DNA of 49,796 nt, taken from an uncultured bacterium (GTDB taxonomy: Bacteria > Verrucomicrobiota > Kiritimatiellia > RFP12 > UBA1067). The stretch covers positions 1 through 49,796 of the forward strand of contig CADCOC010000040.1 of NCBI GenBank assembly GCA_902802945.1, written 5' to 3'. Of this stretch, positions 43,403 through 49,796 are shown in pieces (the stretch's first letter is position 1; each line of letters opens with the position of its first letter). The position numbers and the translations under genes were made by a program. A model generated the notes under the pieces. It did not search any database. It was not told where the DNA came from and saw only the letters and a list, made by a program, of their open reading frames with translations.

Positions 43403-43408
43403 TATACT
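43403..43408 (+). promoter_or_regulatory. Probable -10 element of the plus-strand glycosyltransferase gene
   Basis: Plus-strand TATACT preceded by TATGA, seven bases before ATG 43416. No -35 is visible; the repeat array ends just upstream. The short distance implies an almost leaderless transcript. Confidence 0.35.
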
Positions 43409-43415
43409 CTCTTCC

Positions 43416-44561
43416 ATGAAAATCTTGCAGATACTGCCAAGCCTCCAGATGGGCGGCGTGGAACGCGGAACGCTGGAGATCGCGCACGCGCTCAAAAAGG
43501 CCGGCATCCCCAATGCCGTAGCCTCCCAGGGCGGCCACATGGTCGAAACGCTCAAGTCGATGGGCGTGCCGCACCACACGCTGCCCCTCATGAGCAAGAA
43601 CCCCTTCACCATGCGCCGCAACGCGGTGCGCCTCGCCGAACTCGCCCAGGACGAGGGCTTCACCCTCATGCACGTGCGCTCGCGCGCGCCGGCGTGGAGC
43701 GTCAAATGGGCCTCGAAGATGTGCGGCGTCCCGTGGATCGCCACGTTCCACGGCGTGTACGGCACGAAGCCCGCGATCTTCAAGATTCCCTACAACCGCG
43801 TGATGCTCAAGGGCCTCCGCACGATCTGCGTATCCGAGTACGTGCGCAAGCACGTGCTCGAGACATACCACCCCGACCCCGAGCGCCTCGTGTGCATCCC
43901 GCGCGGGGCGGATACCGATTTCTTCCGTCCGGACGCAGTATCCCCCGAACACGCCCTCAAGAAGAAGACCCAACAGTACCGCTTCACGCCTGACATCCCC
44001 GTGATCACCCTCCCCGGACGCCTCACCTTCTGGAAAGGACAGGAGGTGTTCCTCGAAGCGCTCATGCAGATGCGGCACAAGCGCGTGGGCGTGCTGTTCC
44101 TCGGCTCCGACCAGGGGCGCACCGAGTACTCCGACCACCTCCGCGAACTCGCCGGACAGCTCGCCGACGATACGGAAGTCGTGTTCCGCGACCACACGCA
44201 GGAAATCCACACAGTCTACGCGCTCAGCGACATCGTGGTAAACGCCTCGTCCGCACAGCCCGAGGCGTTTGGGCGCACCATCCCCGAGGCACAGGCCATG
44301 GGACGCATCGTCGTCGCCACCGCACACGGCGGCGCGTGCGAGACGATCGAGGACGGCAAGACAGGCTTCCTCGTGCCGCCCGGCAACGCCGACGCCCTCG
44401 CCGCGAAGCTCGACGAGATTCTCGACATGCCGAAGGAAAAGCTAGACGCCATCCGCGCCGCAGCCGTCGAATCCGTGCGCGCGAACTACTCAGTCGCGAA
44501 GATGTGCGCCTCCACCATCGCCCTCTACCGCGAACTGGATTCCCAGAAATCTAGTTCTTGA
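43416..44561 (+). CDS. GT4-family glycosyltransferase (lone plus-strand gene)
   Basis: This 381-residue GT-B enzyme starts [20 protein letters not shown], the classic GT4 opening with the GGxE acceptor loop. The donor site is [22 protein letters not shown] with the E-x7-E pair, followed by [19 protein letters not shown]. It transfers a sugar, possibly in LPS core assembly given the divergent lipid A acyltransferase gene. It is the only plus-strand protein gene in the window. Its 3' end overlaps the UPF0210 gene on the other strand by 11 bases, so the two are convergent with no space for a terminator between the stops. Confidence 0.9.
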   Translation: MKILQILPSLQMGGVERGTLEIAHALKKAGIPNAVASQGGHMVETLKSMGVPHHTLPLMSKNPFTMRRNAVRLAELAQDEGFTLMHVRSRAPAWSVKWASKMCGVPWIATFHGVYGTKPAIFKIPYNRVMLKGLRTICVSEYVRKHVLETYHPDPERLVCIPRGADTDFFRPDAVSPEHALKKKTQQYRFTPDIPVITLPGRLTFWKGQEVFLEALMQMRHKRVGVLFLGSDQGRTEYSDHLRELAGQLADDTEVVFRDHTQEIHTVYALSDIVVNASSAQPEAFGRTIPEAQAMGRIVVATAHGGACETIEDGKTGFLVPPGNADALAAKLDEILDMPKEKLDAIRAAAVESVRANYSVAKMCASTIALYRELDSQKSSS

Positions 44562-45915
44562 AGCTGTGGATTGGGGCGGGGATGCGTCCCTTGCGCCCAA
44601 CGAAGCGCGAGCAGTCGAAGCCGTTCACCGGCATGATCGGCGCGTGGCCGAGTAGCCCGCCGAACTCGACGGACTCGCCCACGCCCTTGCCGACCACGGG
44701 GATGATGCGCACCGCCGTCGTCTTCTGGTTGACCATGCCGATCGCCGCCTCGTCCGCGATGATGCCGGCGATGGCGGCGGCGGACGTGTCGCCGGGAACG
44801 GCGATCATGTCGAGGCCCACGGAACAGACGCACGTCATCGCCTCGAGCTTCTCGATCGTGAGCGCGCCCGCCTCCACGGCGTCGATCATGCCCTGGTCCT
44901 CCGAGACGGGGATGAACGCGCCCGAGAGGCCGCCCACGTAGGAGCTCGCCATCACGCCACCCTTCTTCACCTGGTCGTTCAGGAGCGCGAGCGCCGCCGT
45001 CGTGCCCGGCGCGCCGGGATGGGCGAGGCCGATTTCCTTGAGGATGTCCGCCACCGAGTCGCCCACGGCGGGCGTCGGCGCAAGCGAGAGGTCGATGATG
45101 CCGAACGGCACGCCGAGGCGACGCGACGCCTCCTGCGCAACGAGCTGCCCCACGCGCGTGATCTTGAACGCCGTGCGCTTGATCGTCTCGCAGAGCGTCT
45201 CGAAGTCCGCGCCGGGAATCTGCGAGAGGGCGTACTTCACCACGCCCGGGCCGCTTACGCCCACGTTGATCACCGCGTCGCCCTCGGAGACGCCGTGGAA
45301 CGCGCCCGCCATGAACGGGTTGTCGTCCGGCGCGTTGCAGAGCACCACGAGCTTCGCGCAGCCAAGCGAGTCGCGGTCTTTCGTGCGCTCAGCAGTCGCC
45401 TTCACGATCTCGCCCATGAGACGCACCGCATCCATGTCGATGCCCGTCTTCGTGGAACCCACGTTCACGCTTGAGCAGATGCGATCCGTGACGGCAAGCG
45501 CCTCGGGGATCGAGCGGATGAGCATTTCGTCCGACGGCGTCATGCCCTTCGAGACGACCGCCGAGAAGCCACCGAGGAAGTTGACGCCCAGCTCGCGCGC
45601 CGCGCGGTCGAGCGTGCGCGCGATCTCCACGTAGTCTTCGGGACGCCGACAACACGACGCGCCCACGAGGGACGCCGGCGTGATCGACACGCGCTTGTTG
45701 ACGATCGGGATGCCGAACTCGCGCGAGATTTCCTCGCCCGTCCGCACAAGCCGCCCCGCCCAGCGCAGCAGCTTCGCGTAGATGTTCGCGCAACACGCCT
45801 CGAGGTTCGAGTCGGCGCAGTCGAGAAGCGACACGCCCATCGTGATCGTGCGGACGTCCAGGTTCTCGTCCTGGATCATCTTGTTCGTCTCAAGAACTTC
45901 GCTGAGGTTGATCAT
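44551..45915 (-). CDS. UPF0210/PFL-like family protein
   Basis: This 454-residue protein belongs to the UPF0210 (DUF711) family, structurally related to pyruvate formate-lyase-like proteins. Conserved segments include [48 protein letters not shown] and [17 protein letters not shown]. No reaction is established. The Cys-containing TMGVSLLDC and GFDCSRF segments are family features. It starts 9 bases after the ACT protein stop, and this two-gene pairing is conserved in many bacteria, which suggests ACT-based regulation of the larger protein. The length is normal for the family. Confidence 0.9.
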   Translation of the reverse strand: MINLSEVLETNKMIQDENLDVRTITMGVSLLDCADSNLEACCANIYAKLLRWAGRLVRTGEEISREFGIPIVNKRVSITPASLVGASCCRRPEDYVEIARTLDRAARELGVNFLGGFSAVVSKGMTPSDEMLIRSIPEALAVTDRICSSVNVGSTKTGIDMDAVRLMGEIVKATAERTKDRDSLGCAKLVVLCNAPDDNPFMAGAFHGVSEGDAVINVGVSGPGVVKYALSQIPGADFETLCETIKRTAFKITRVGQLVAQEASRRLGVPFGIIDLSLAPTPAVGDSVADILKEIGLAHPGAPGTTAALALLNDQVKKGGVMASSYVGGLSGAFIPVSEDQGMIDAVEAGALTIEKLEAMTCVCSVGLDMIAVPGDTSAAAIAGIIADEAAIGMVNQKTTAVRIIPVVGKGVGESVEFGGLLGHAPIMPVNGFDCSRFVGRKGRIPAPIHSFKN

Positions 45916-45924
45916 GGCAGAAAA

Positions 45925-46197
45925 TCAAATCCTATGCATCTTCTCGAAAATCTCTTCCTTCTGGCACTTCGCCTGAAGGCCGAGGGACTCGCCCACCTTC
46001 GCCAGTCCTTCGGAGATGTCGCCGAACGGACGCGATGCGCCGGACATGTCGACGATCATCATCATTGTGAAGTAACCCTGCACCACGGTCTGCGTGATGT
46101 CGAGGATGTTGATGCCGTTCTCCGCGAGAAAGGCGCACGTTTTGGCGAGGATTCCGACCGTATCCTTGCCCACGACGGTGATGATTGCTTTTTTCAT
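45925..46197 (-). CDS. ACT-domain protein (UPF0237 family)
   Basis: This 90-residue protein is one ACT domain. ITVVGKDTVGILAKTCAFL is the ligand-binding start and NGINILDITQTVVQGYFTMM completes the first beta-alpha-beta unit. ACT domains bind small ligands, often amino acids, and regulate a partner. It is paired with the UPF0210 gene in one operon with its own promoter (46206-46234). Confidence 0.92.
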   Translation of the reverse strand: MKKAIITVVGKDTVGILAKTCAFLAENGINILDITQTVVQGYFTMMMIVDMSGASRPFGDISEGLAKVGESLGLQAKCQKEEIFEKMHRI

Positions 46198-46205
46198 AGG
46201 CCGGT

Positions 46206-46234
46206 ATTATATCAAAAATCCCGCCCCCGCGCAC
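46206..46234 (-). promoter_or_regulatory. Promoter of the ACT-UPF0210 operon
   Basis: Minus-strand GTGCGC (46229-46234), 17 bases, TATAAT (46206-46211) with TTTTTGA just before the -10, eight bases upstream of ATG 46197. Confidence 0.5.
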
Positions 46235-46241
46235 GGGCCAA

Positions 46242-47015
46242 TCAATCCATCACGCGGTCGAACTCGCCGCCGCCTTCGCCGCTCTCGCCCGCATCGCCGG
46301 CATCGACGGTGCGCTGCGGCTTCACCTTCGGACGCGCCCCGAACAGCACCGTGCCGAGCCGCACCCACGTGGCGCCCTCCTCCACGGCCACTGCGTAGTC
46401 GCCGCTCATGCCCATCGAGAGACGCGGCAGCGACACGCCGAACTGCGTCTCCATCCGGTCGCGCAGCTCGCGCAGGCCCGCAAACACGGGACGCGTCTCC
46501 TCCACCTTCTCCTCCGGCACGAACGGCGCCATCGTCATGAAACCCTCGAGCGTGATGTTCGGCGAGGCGAGCGCGCGCTCCACGGCCGCCGGCGCCTCGT
46601 CAGGACGCATTCCGCTCTTCGACCGCTCGCCGCTCATGTTCACTTCGAGGAGAATGCTCGGACGCGCCCCAACCTCTGCGGCAATCGTCTGGATACGGTC
46701 GATGAGCGCCACGGAGTCGACGGAATGGAAACACGAAAACAGTTCGAGCGCGGCGCGTACCTTGTTGCGCTGGAGGTGTCCGATGAGGTGCCACTCCGGA
46801 CCCGACACGCTCTGCGGCTGCTTCCACGCCGCCTCCTGCACCTTGTTTTCGCCCACGATGCGGAGTCCCGCCTCCCAGGCCTCACGCACGACCTCGGGTC
46901 CGTGCGTCTTCGTGACGGCCACGATCTCCACGTCGCGCGGATCGCGTCCCGCCTTCGCACAGGCTGCCGCGATGCGGGCGTTCACGTTGTTTAGAATGTC
47001 AGCGAGTTCAACCAT
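46242..47015 (-). CDS. yggS: PLP homeostasis protein (YggS/PLPBP family)
   Basis: This 257-residue protein is a TIM-barrel PLP-binding protein that buffers pyridoxal phosphate in the cytoplasm. The PLP lysine is in IVAVTKTHG; GENKVQEA, EWHLIGHLQRNKV and SMGMSGDYAVAVEEGATWVRLGTVLFG are the family landmarks. ATG 47015 has GGGAG upstream. The C-terminal tail after FGARPKVKPQRTV is an extra Gly/Glu/Asp-rich segment. The start lies 25 bases inside the end of ybeY, so the two are coupled. Confidence 0.92.
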   Translation of the reverse strand: MVELADILNNVNARIAAACAKAGRDPRDVEIVAVTKTHGPEVVREAWEAGLRIVGENKVQEAAWKQPQSVSGPEWHLIGHLQRNKVRAALELFSCFHSVDSVALIDRIQTIAAEVGARPSILLEVNMSGERSKSGMRPDEAPAAVERALASPNITLEGFMTMAPFVPEEKVEETRPVFAGLRELRDRMETQFGVSLPRLSMGMSGDYAVAVEEGATWVRLGTVLFGARPKVKPQRTVDAGDAGESGEGGGEFDRVMD

Positions 47016-47437
47016 TTCAGCTCCCGTCTTCTCATGCGGTTGTAGTCGGATTCGGCGCAGTCGTCCGCGCCCGAAAGATGATCCATGCCATGCGCCACGT
47101 AGAGGAGCAGCTCCTTCGCGGGACTCCACCCCTTCCGCTTCGGTGCGGCGCGCAACGCCTGGTCGGTGTTCACGAACAACTCGCCGTAAAGGCCAGGTTC
47201 CTCCGGCGGCACCGCGTCGTAGGCCTGCGTAATCACGTCCGTCGCCCCCTCCACGCCCATGATCGCCCGGTGCAGTTCATCGCTCGCGGCATCGCGCACA
47301 AGATGCACCACCACCTCGTGCCATACGCCTCCCACGCGCGCACACGACTGTGCGGCGAAGAACCGCGCCGCCGCCGACACCTGCGCCTTCGCAAGACCAA
47401 ACGCCTTCGGCACCGAACCCGAAACTTCAATGCGCAC
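46991..47437 (-). CDS. ybeY: Endoribonuclease YbeY-like rRNA maturation factor
   Basis: This 148-residue protein is a zinc RNase for 16S rRNA 3' processing and ribosome quality control. TDVITQAYDA corresponds to the TDVLSFP block, and LYVAHGMDHLSGADD to the zinc motif. The usual third His (GxDH) is Asp here, so the site reads H, H, D. A GTG start at 47437 is chosen, with GGAGGT five bases before it; no ATG fits. The start lies in the last bases of lpxB and the end lies inside yggS, so lpxB, ybeY and yggS form a tight operon. Confidence 0.83.
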   Translation of the reverse strand: MRIEVSGSVPKAFGLAKAQVSAAARFFAAQSCARVGGVWHEVVVHLVRDAASDELHRAIMGVEGATDVITQAYDAVPPEEPGLYGELFVNTDQALRAAPKRKGWSPAKELLLYVAHGMDHLSGADDCAESDYNRMRRRELKWLNSLTF

Positions 47438-48710
47438 GGGCCACCTCCATGATCTCACGCGCAGCCAACCCAAGTGCCCCACCGACGGGAACGGACGCGC
47501 CCGGTGAGCGCGTCTCATTTGCGGGCGAGACGCCCGCCACCCCGAGGCGTGCCATCACGGCGTCGAGCGCACGCGACGCACGCGCGCGCGCCTCCGCGTC
47601 ACTAAGCCACGCGCCGAGCTGCGCGGCCACCGCTTCCGGCGTAAACGCCTCCTGTAAAAGCTCCGGCATCGGCGGCTCCACGCCGCTCTTCTCCGCGATT
47701 ACGTTCGCGAGACCGATGTGCTTCACGCCCGTGATCACACGCCGCGCGAACCACGCGAGCAACGGCGAGACGGCATAGACGAGCACCGTAGGACACCGCG
47801 CAAGCGCCGCCTCAAGCGTGGCCGTGCCCGAAGCCACCGCCGCGCAGTCGGCCTGACGCAACAAATCGCGCGCCCCGCCTTTCACCACCTCGGGGGTGAA
47901 GGAATCGTTCCGCGCCGTAATCGTAGCACGTATTTCCGCCTCGGCCCGGTCATTCGCCGCCGGAATCACCACGCGAATATCGGGCCGTTTCAGCAAGCCC
48001 ACGGCGTCCAAAAGCCGTGGCAAATGCCGTTGTATCTCACCCACCCTACTACCCGGCAAGAGCGCAATCTCACATCTGCGGGCACGGAGGCCCGCATCAA
48101 GATCAGATTTCCGGGCACAGAGGCCCGCAGCAAGGTCAGATTTCCGGGCACAGAGGCCCGCAGCAAGGTCGGGGTGGCGGGCCTCTGGGCCCGCAGATTC
48201 GTGGTGGGCCTCTGCGCCCACCACCCCCAACTTCTTCTCTTCCTCAAAAATATCCACCATAGGGTGGCCGATGAAGGCGGCGTGAAAATCCTTCCCTTCA
48301 TACTCCTTGAAAAGCGCAGGCTCAAACGGGAAGAAGCACAGGAGACGGTTCACCGCGGCGGCCACCTTCGGAATGCGTCCCTGGTGCCACGCCCACACTT
48401 GCGGACACACCAGATGTACGGCGGGGATACCGCGCGCCTTCGCGTAGGCGGCGAGCTTTAGGTTGAGGCCGGGATAATCGATCGTCACCACCACATCCGG
48501 CTTCCATTCACGAATGATGCGTTTCATCGTGCGCTGCACGCCAAGAAAGAAAAAGAGACGCTTGATTACGGCCCAGAAGCCCATCACCGCGAGGTCGGAA
48601 GTCTTGTAGTGGTCCTGGTACGTCTTGAATTCGCACCCAGGTAATGCTCGCCGCAGGCGTTCCGCGTACAGAACGCCCGATTCCTCTCCGGCTAGAAGCA
48701 GCACTTTCAT
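47427..48710 (-). CDS. lpxB: Lipid-A-disaccharide synthase with repeat-derived insertion
   Basis: This 427-residue GT19 enzyme joins UDP-diacylglucosamine to lipid X to give the lipid A disaccharide at the inner membrane. Landmarks are LLLAGEESGVLYAERL, VVVTIDYPGLNLKLA, CPQVWAWHQGRI, FIGHPMVD, ALLPGSRVGEIQRHLP and SGTATLEAAL. It is about 45 residues longer than usual. Residues about 161-211 are encoded by a REPIN-like pair plus a 33-base tandem repeat (repeated AAGLCARKSDL), and GVAGVSPANETRSPG near the C-terminus comes from a single REP-like unit. All insertions keep the frame. It proves LPS synthesis if functional. Confidence 0.9.
   Translation of the reverse strand: MKVLLLAGEESGVLYAERLRRALPGCEFKTYQDHYKTSDLAVMGFWAVIKRLFFFLGVQRTMKRIIREWKPDVVVTIDYPGLNLKLAAYAKARGIPAVHLVCPQVWAWHQGRIPKVAAAVNRLLCFFPFEPALFKEYEGKDFHAAFIGHPMVDIFEEEKKLGVVGAEAHHESAGPEARHPDLAAGLCARKSDLAAGLCARKSDLDAGLRARRCEIALLPGSRVGEIQRHLPRLLDAVGLLKRPDIRVVIPAANDRAEAEIRATITARNDSFTPEVVKGGARDLLRQADCAAVASGTATLEAALARCPTVLVYAVSPLLAWFARRVITGVKHIGLANVIAEKSGVEPPMPELLQEAFTPEAVAAQLGAWLSDAEARARASRALDAVMARLGVAGVSPANETRSPGASVPVGGALGLAAREIMEVARAH
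47521..47544. repeat. Single intragenic REP-like unit near the lpxB 3' end
   Basis: On the minus strand it reads a GGGGTGG head then hairpin GCGGGC, GTCTC loop, GCCCGC. It is the same head, and the same CCGCAAAT flank after the stem, as the aminopeptidase copy (1891-1973), and it is translated in the same reading phase (GVAGVSPAN compared with GVAELASAN). Confidence 0.65.
48079..48170. repeat. 33-bp tandem repeat inside lpxB
   Basis: Units at 48079-48111 and 48112-48144 plus a partial third unit at 48145-48170. Each holds a small hairpin (CGGGC, ACAGAG loop, GCCCG). The period is divisible by 3 and encodes an 11-residue repeat. Confidence 0.8.
48171..48227. repeat. Intragenic REPIN-like inverted pair in lpxB
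   Basis: The plus-strand unit (48171-48194) has head GGGGTGG then GCGGGCC/GGCCCGC. The facing unit (48201-48227) reads on the minus strand GGGGTGGTGGGC then GCAGAG then GCCCACC. Six bases separate them. It has the layout of the pairs at 384-442 and 1891-1973. Confidence 0.7.
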
Positions 48711-48752
48711 CCTAGATTCCTCATTTCAAATCCCCGCTGCTCCGTTATATAT

Positions 48753-48788
48753 TCACGCAGAGGCGCAGAGAAGCAGAGAGCGCAGAGG
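48753..48788 (-). repeat. CTCTGCG-rich dispersed repeat, copy C (inverted)
   Basis: On the minus strand it reads CTCTGCGCTCTCTGC and continues to CCTCTGCGTGA, nearly the same as copies A and B. With copy B it makes an inverted pair about 100 bases apart in the gap between lpxB and rpmA. Confidence 0.7.
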
Positions 48789-48885
48789 TTATCCCTATTG
48801 CTTGGGTACGTTTTTGTTTTCACCAGTTGGGTGAAAGAGCTCTCCGAGATTTTTCTTGCCATGGTTTTCTGTCGGATTTCTGAAC

Positions 48886-48928
48886 TTTCTCTGCGCTCTC
48901 TGCCTCTCTGCACCTCTGCGAGAGACTC
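48886..48928 (+). repeat. CTCTGCG-rich dispersed repeat, copy B
   Basis: It begins TTTCTCTGCGCTCTCTG and ends CACCTCTGCGAGAGAC. See copies at 37826-37866 and 48753-48788. It lies just beyond the rpmA terminator. Confidence 0.7.
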
Positions 48929-48935
48929 TCCACCC

Positions 48936-48976
48936 GGCAAAAAACAAGGGAAGCGGCTCGTACGCCGCTTCCCCGG
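48936..48976 (-). terminator. Intrinsic terminator of rplU-rpmA
   Basis: Minus-strand perfect 10-base stem GGGAAGCGGC/GCCGCTTCCC (48948-48973), six-base loop, followed by TTGTTTTTTG. It sits about 35 bases after the rpmA stop. This is the clearest terminator in the window. Confidence 0.9.
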
Positions 48977-49008
48977 TGCCAACAAGTGGCCGTTAAGGCG
49001 CGTCGCCG

Positions 49009-49254
49009 TCACTTGGCCTCAACCGGCACGATGGTGACGACCTTGCCGTCCTTGATGAACTTCACCTTACCCTCCTTGAGGGCGAAGAGCGTGAAGTCGC
49101 GGCCGCACCCGACGTTCGCGCCGGGGTGAATCTTGGTGCCGCGCTGGCGCACGATGATCGAGCCCGCCTTGAGGAGCTGGCCGTCGTATGCCTTGACGCC
49201 GAGATACTGGGGATTGGAATCGCGTCCGTTACGCGCTGAAGCAGAAGTTGCCAT
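49009..49254 (-). CDS. rpmA: 50S ribosomal protein L27
   Basis: This 81-residue protein of the large ribosomal subunit has an N-terminal tail that reaches the peptidyl-transferase centre. Family segments: [17 protein letters not shown], then [20 protein letters not shown] and [16 protein letters not shown]. The start [13 protein letters not shown] has no Firmicute-type cleaved leader. It lies 19 bases after rplU and before the terminator at 48936-48976. Confidence 0.97.
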   Translation of the reverse strand: MATSASARNGRDSNPQYLGVKAYDGQLLKAGSIIVRQRGTKIHPGANVGCGRDFTLFALKEGKVKFIKDGKVVTIVPVEAK

Positions 49255-49273
49255 TTTTCAATTCTCCTTTGCT

Positions 49274-49591
49274 TTAGGCGATGGACTTGACCGTGGCGAT
49301 CGTGTAGCCCTGGCGGTGACCCACCGTGCGGCGATAGCCCTTGCGGCGCTTTGCCTTGAAGTTGATCGTCTTCGGGCCGAGCTTCTTCGGCGCGACAATC
49401 GTGAGCGTGACCTTGGCGCCCTCAACGTAGGGGGTGCCGACCTTCAGCGTGGTGCCGTCGGAGACGGCGCACACCGTATCGAGGGCGACTTCGTCGCCTT
49501 CGTTGACCGAGAGCTTTTCAATCTCGATCGTATCGCCGACCTTGACAAGCGTCTGCTTGCCGCCGGTTTCGAGTACTGCGTATGCATCCAT
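49274..49591 (-). CDS. rplU: 50S ribosomal protein L21
   Basis: This 105-residue protein is a large-subunit ribosomal protein that binds 23S rRNA. Family segments: YAVLETGGKQTLVKVGDTI, then INFKAKRRKGYRRTVGHRQG with the expected basic RNA-binding end. ATG 49591 is chosen because GAGGA precedes it and MDAYAVLETGGKQ is the usual start; an in-frame ATG at 49618 would add a non-conserved leader. It is the first gene of the rplU-rpmA operon. Confidence 0.97.
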   Translation of the reverse strand: MDAYAVLETGGKQTLVKVGDTIEIEKLSVNEGDEVALDTVCAVSDGTTLKVGTPYVEGAKVTLTIVAPKKLGPKTINFKAKRRKGYRRTVGHRQGYTIATVKSIA

Positions 49592-49650
49592 TGTTTTGTT
49601 TCCTCGTGCCCTTTCCATGAGGGTACATCCCTCGAAAAAGGCGAGCGATT

Positions 49651-49679
49651 AGTATATCAAAAACCGATTTGAGGCGCAA
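49651..49679 (-). promoter_or_regulatory. Promoter of rplU-rpmA
   Basis: Minus-strand TTGCGC (49674-49679), exactly 17 bases, TATACT (49651-49656) with TTTTTGA before the -10, 60 bases upstream of ATG 49591. As a ribosomal-protein promoter it is probably strong and is the best model for the local consensus. The remaining purine-rich bases to 49796 hold nothing I can name. Confidence 0.65.
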
Positions 49680-49796
49680 GGGGGTGTTTCACAAACTGGA
49701 AAGTTGTACAATCAAGTGAGTCAAATCGGAAAGGCCAGGTTTCGAGGTGGAGAACAGAGGCAAAAAGGAAGAAAGACAGAGAACGGAAGAGGAAGG

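Noticed and set aside
48079-48170. A CRISPR array in lpxB
   Set aside because: The 33-base units are directly adjacent with no spacers, and the reading frame continues through them.

Overview
The window looks like a chromosomal segment of a GC-rich, diderm (LPS-making) bacterium of the PVC group, most likely a host- or gut-associated Kiritimatiellota/Lentisphaerota relative. This is inferred from gene content: lpxB and an LpxL-type acyltransferase (outer membrane), a Tat-exported Gfo/Idh oxidoreductase, a heparinase-like lyase, an AAA-ATPase/PD-(D/E)XK protein, and a giant LamG/SGNH/beta-repeat surface protein. No rRNA or tRNA gene and no transposase was seen. Almost all genes are on the minus strand; one glycosyltransferase (43416-44561) is on the plus strand.

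Layout, left to right. 1-279 is the start of a secreted protein that runs off the edge. 507-1128 is a Phd/VapC-type toxin-antitoxin pair with its own promoter. 1226-3793 is an M1 aminopeptidase carrying an in-frame palindromic repeat insertion. 3833-17683 is the most unusual region. It encodes four exported thioredoxin-fold proteins (CPIC, CPHC, CGKC and CQHC active sites) joined to beta-rich C-terminal modules, a small protein carrying one of those modules alone, an O-antigen-ligase-like membrane protein, a probable lipoprotein, a membrane-anchored helical-repeat protein, a parvulin-like chaperone and a cysteine-rich secreted protein. Two of the thioredoxin proteins end in the same CGGGC tail. 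I read this as a lineage-specific envelope system for thiol handling or protein maturation and display; that function is inference.

18030-25938 is a cell-surface glycopolymer locus: two TagD-like cytidylyltransferases flanking a LicD transferase in overlapping genes, a CDP-glycerol glycerophosphotransferase, a GT4 glycosyltransferase, a polysaccharide deacetylase, a ParB-like/kinase fusion and a Gfo/Idh oxidoreductase. It suggests that phosphoglycerol- or phosphocholine-like groups decorate a surface glycan.

26096-37613 is one giant gene (about 3,840 codons) broken by a frameshift inside its SGNH-hydrolase domain. 37891-43259 holds a heparinase-like lyase, an AAA-ATPase/nuclease, an Mrp ATPase and a lipid A-type acyltransferase. 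43416-49591 holds a glycosyltransferase and housekeeping genes: UPF0210 and ACT proteins, yggS, ybeY, lpxB, rpmA and rplU.

Two genome-scale signals recur. The first is a promoter pattern, TTGCGC, 17 bp, TATAMT, often with TTTTGA just before the -10. The second is a set of repeat families: REP/REPIN-like palindromes (two inserted inside coding genes), GAC-led heptamer arrays, a CTCTGCG-rich dispersed repeat and a 9-bp TCCGGA array.
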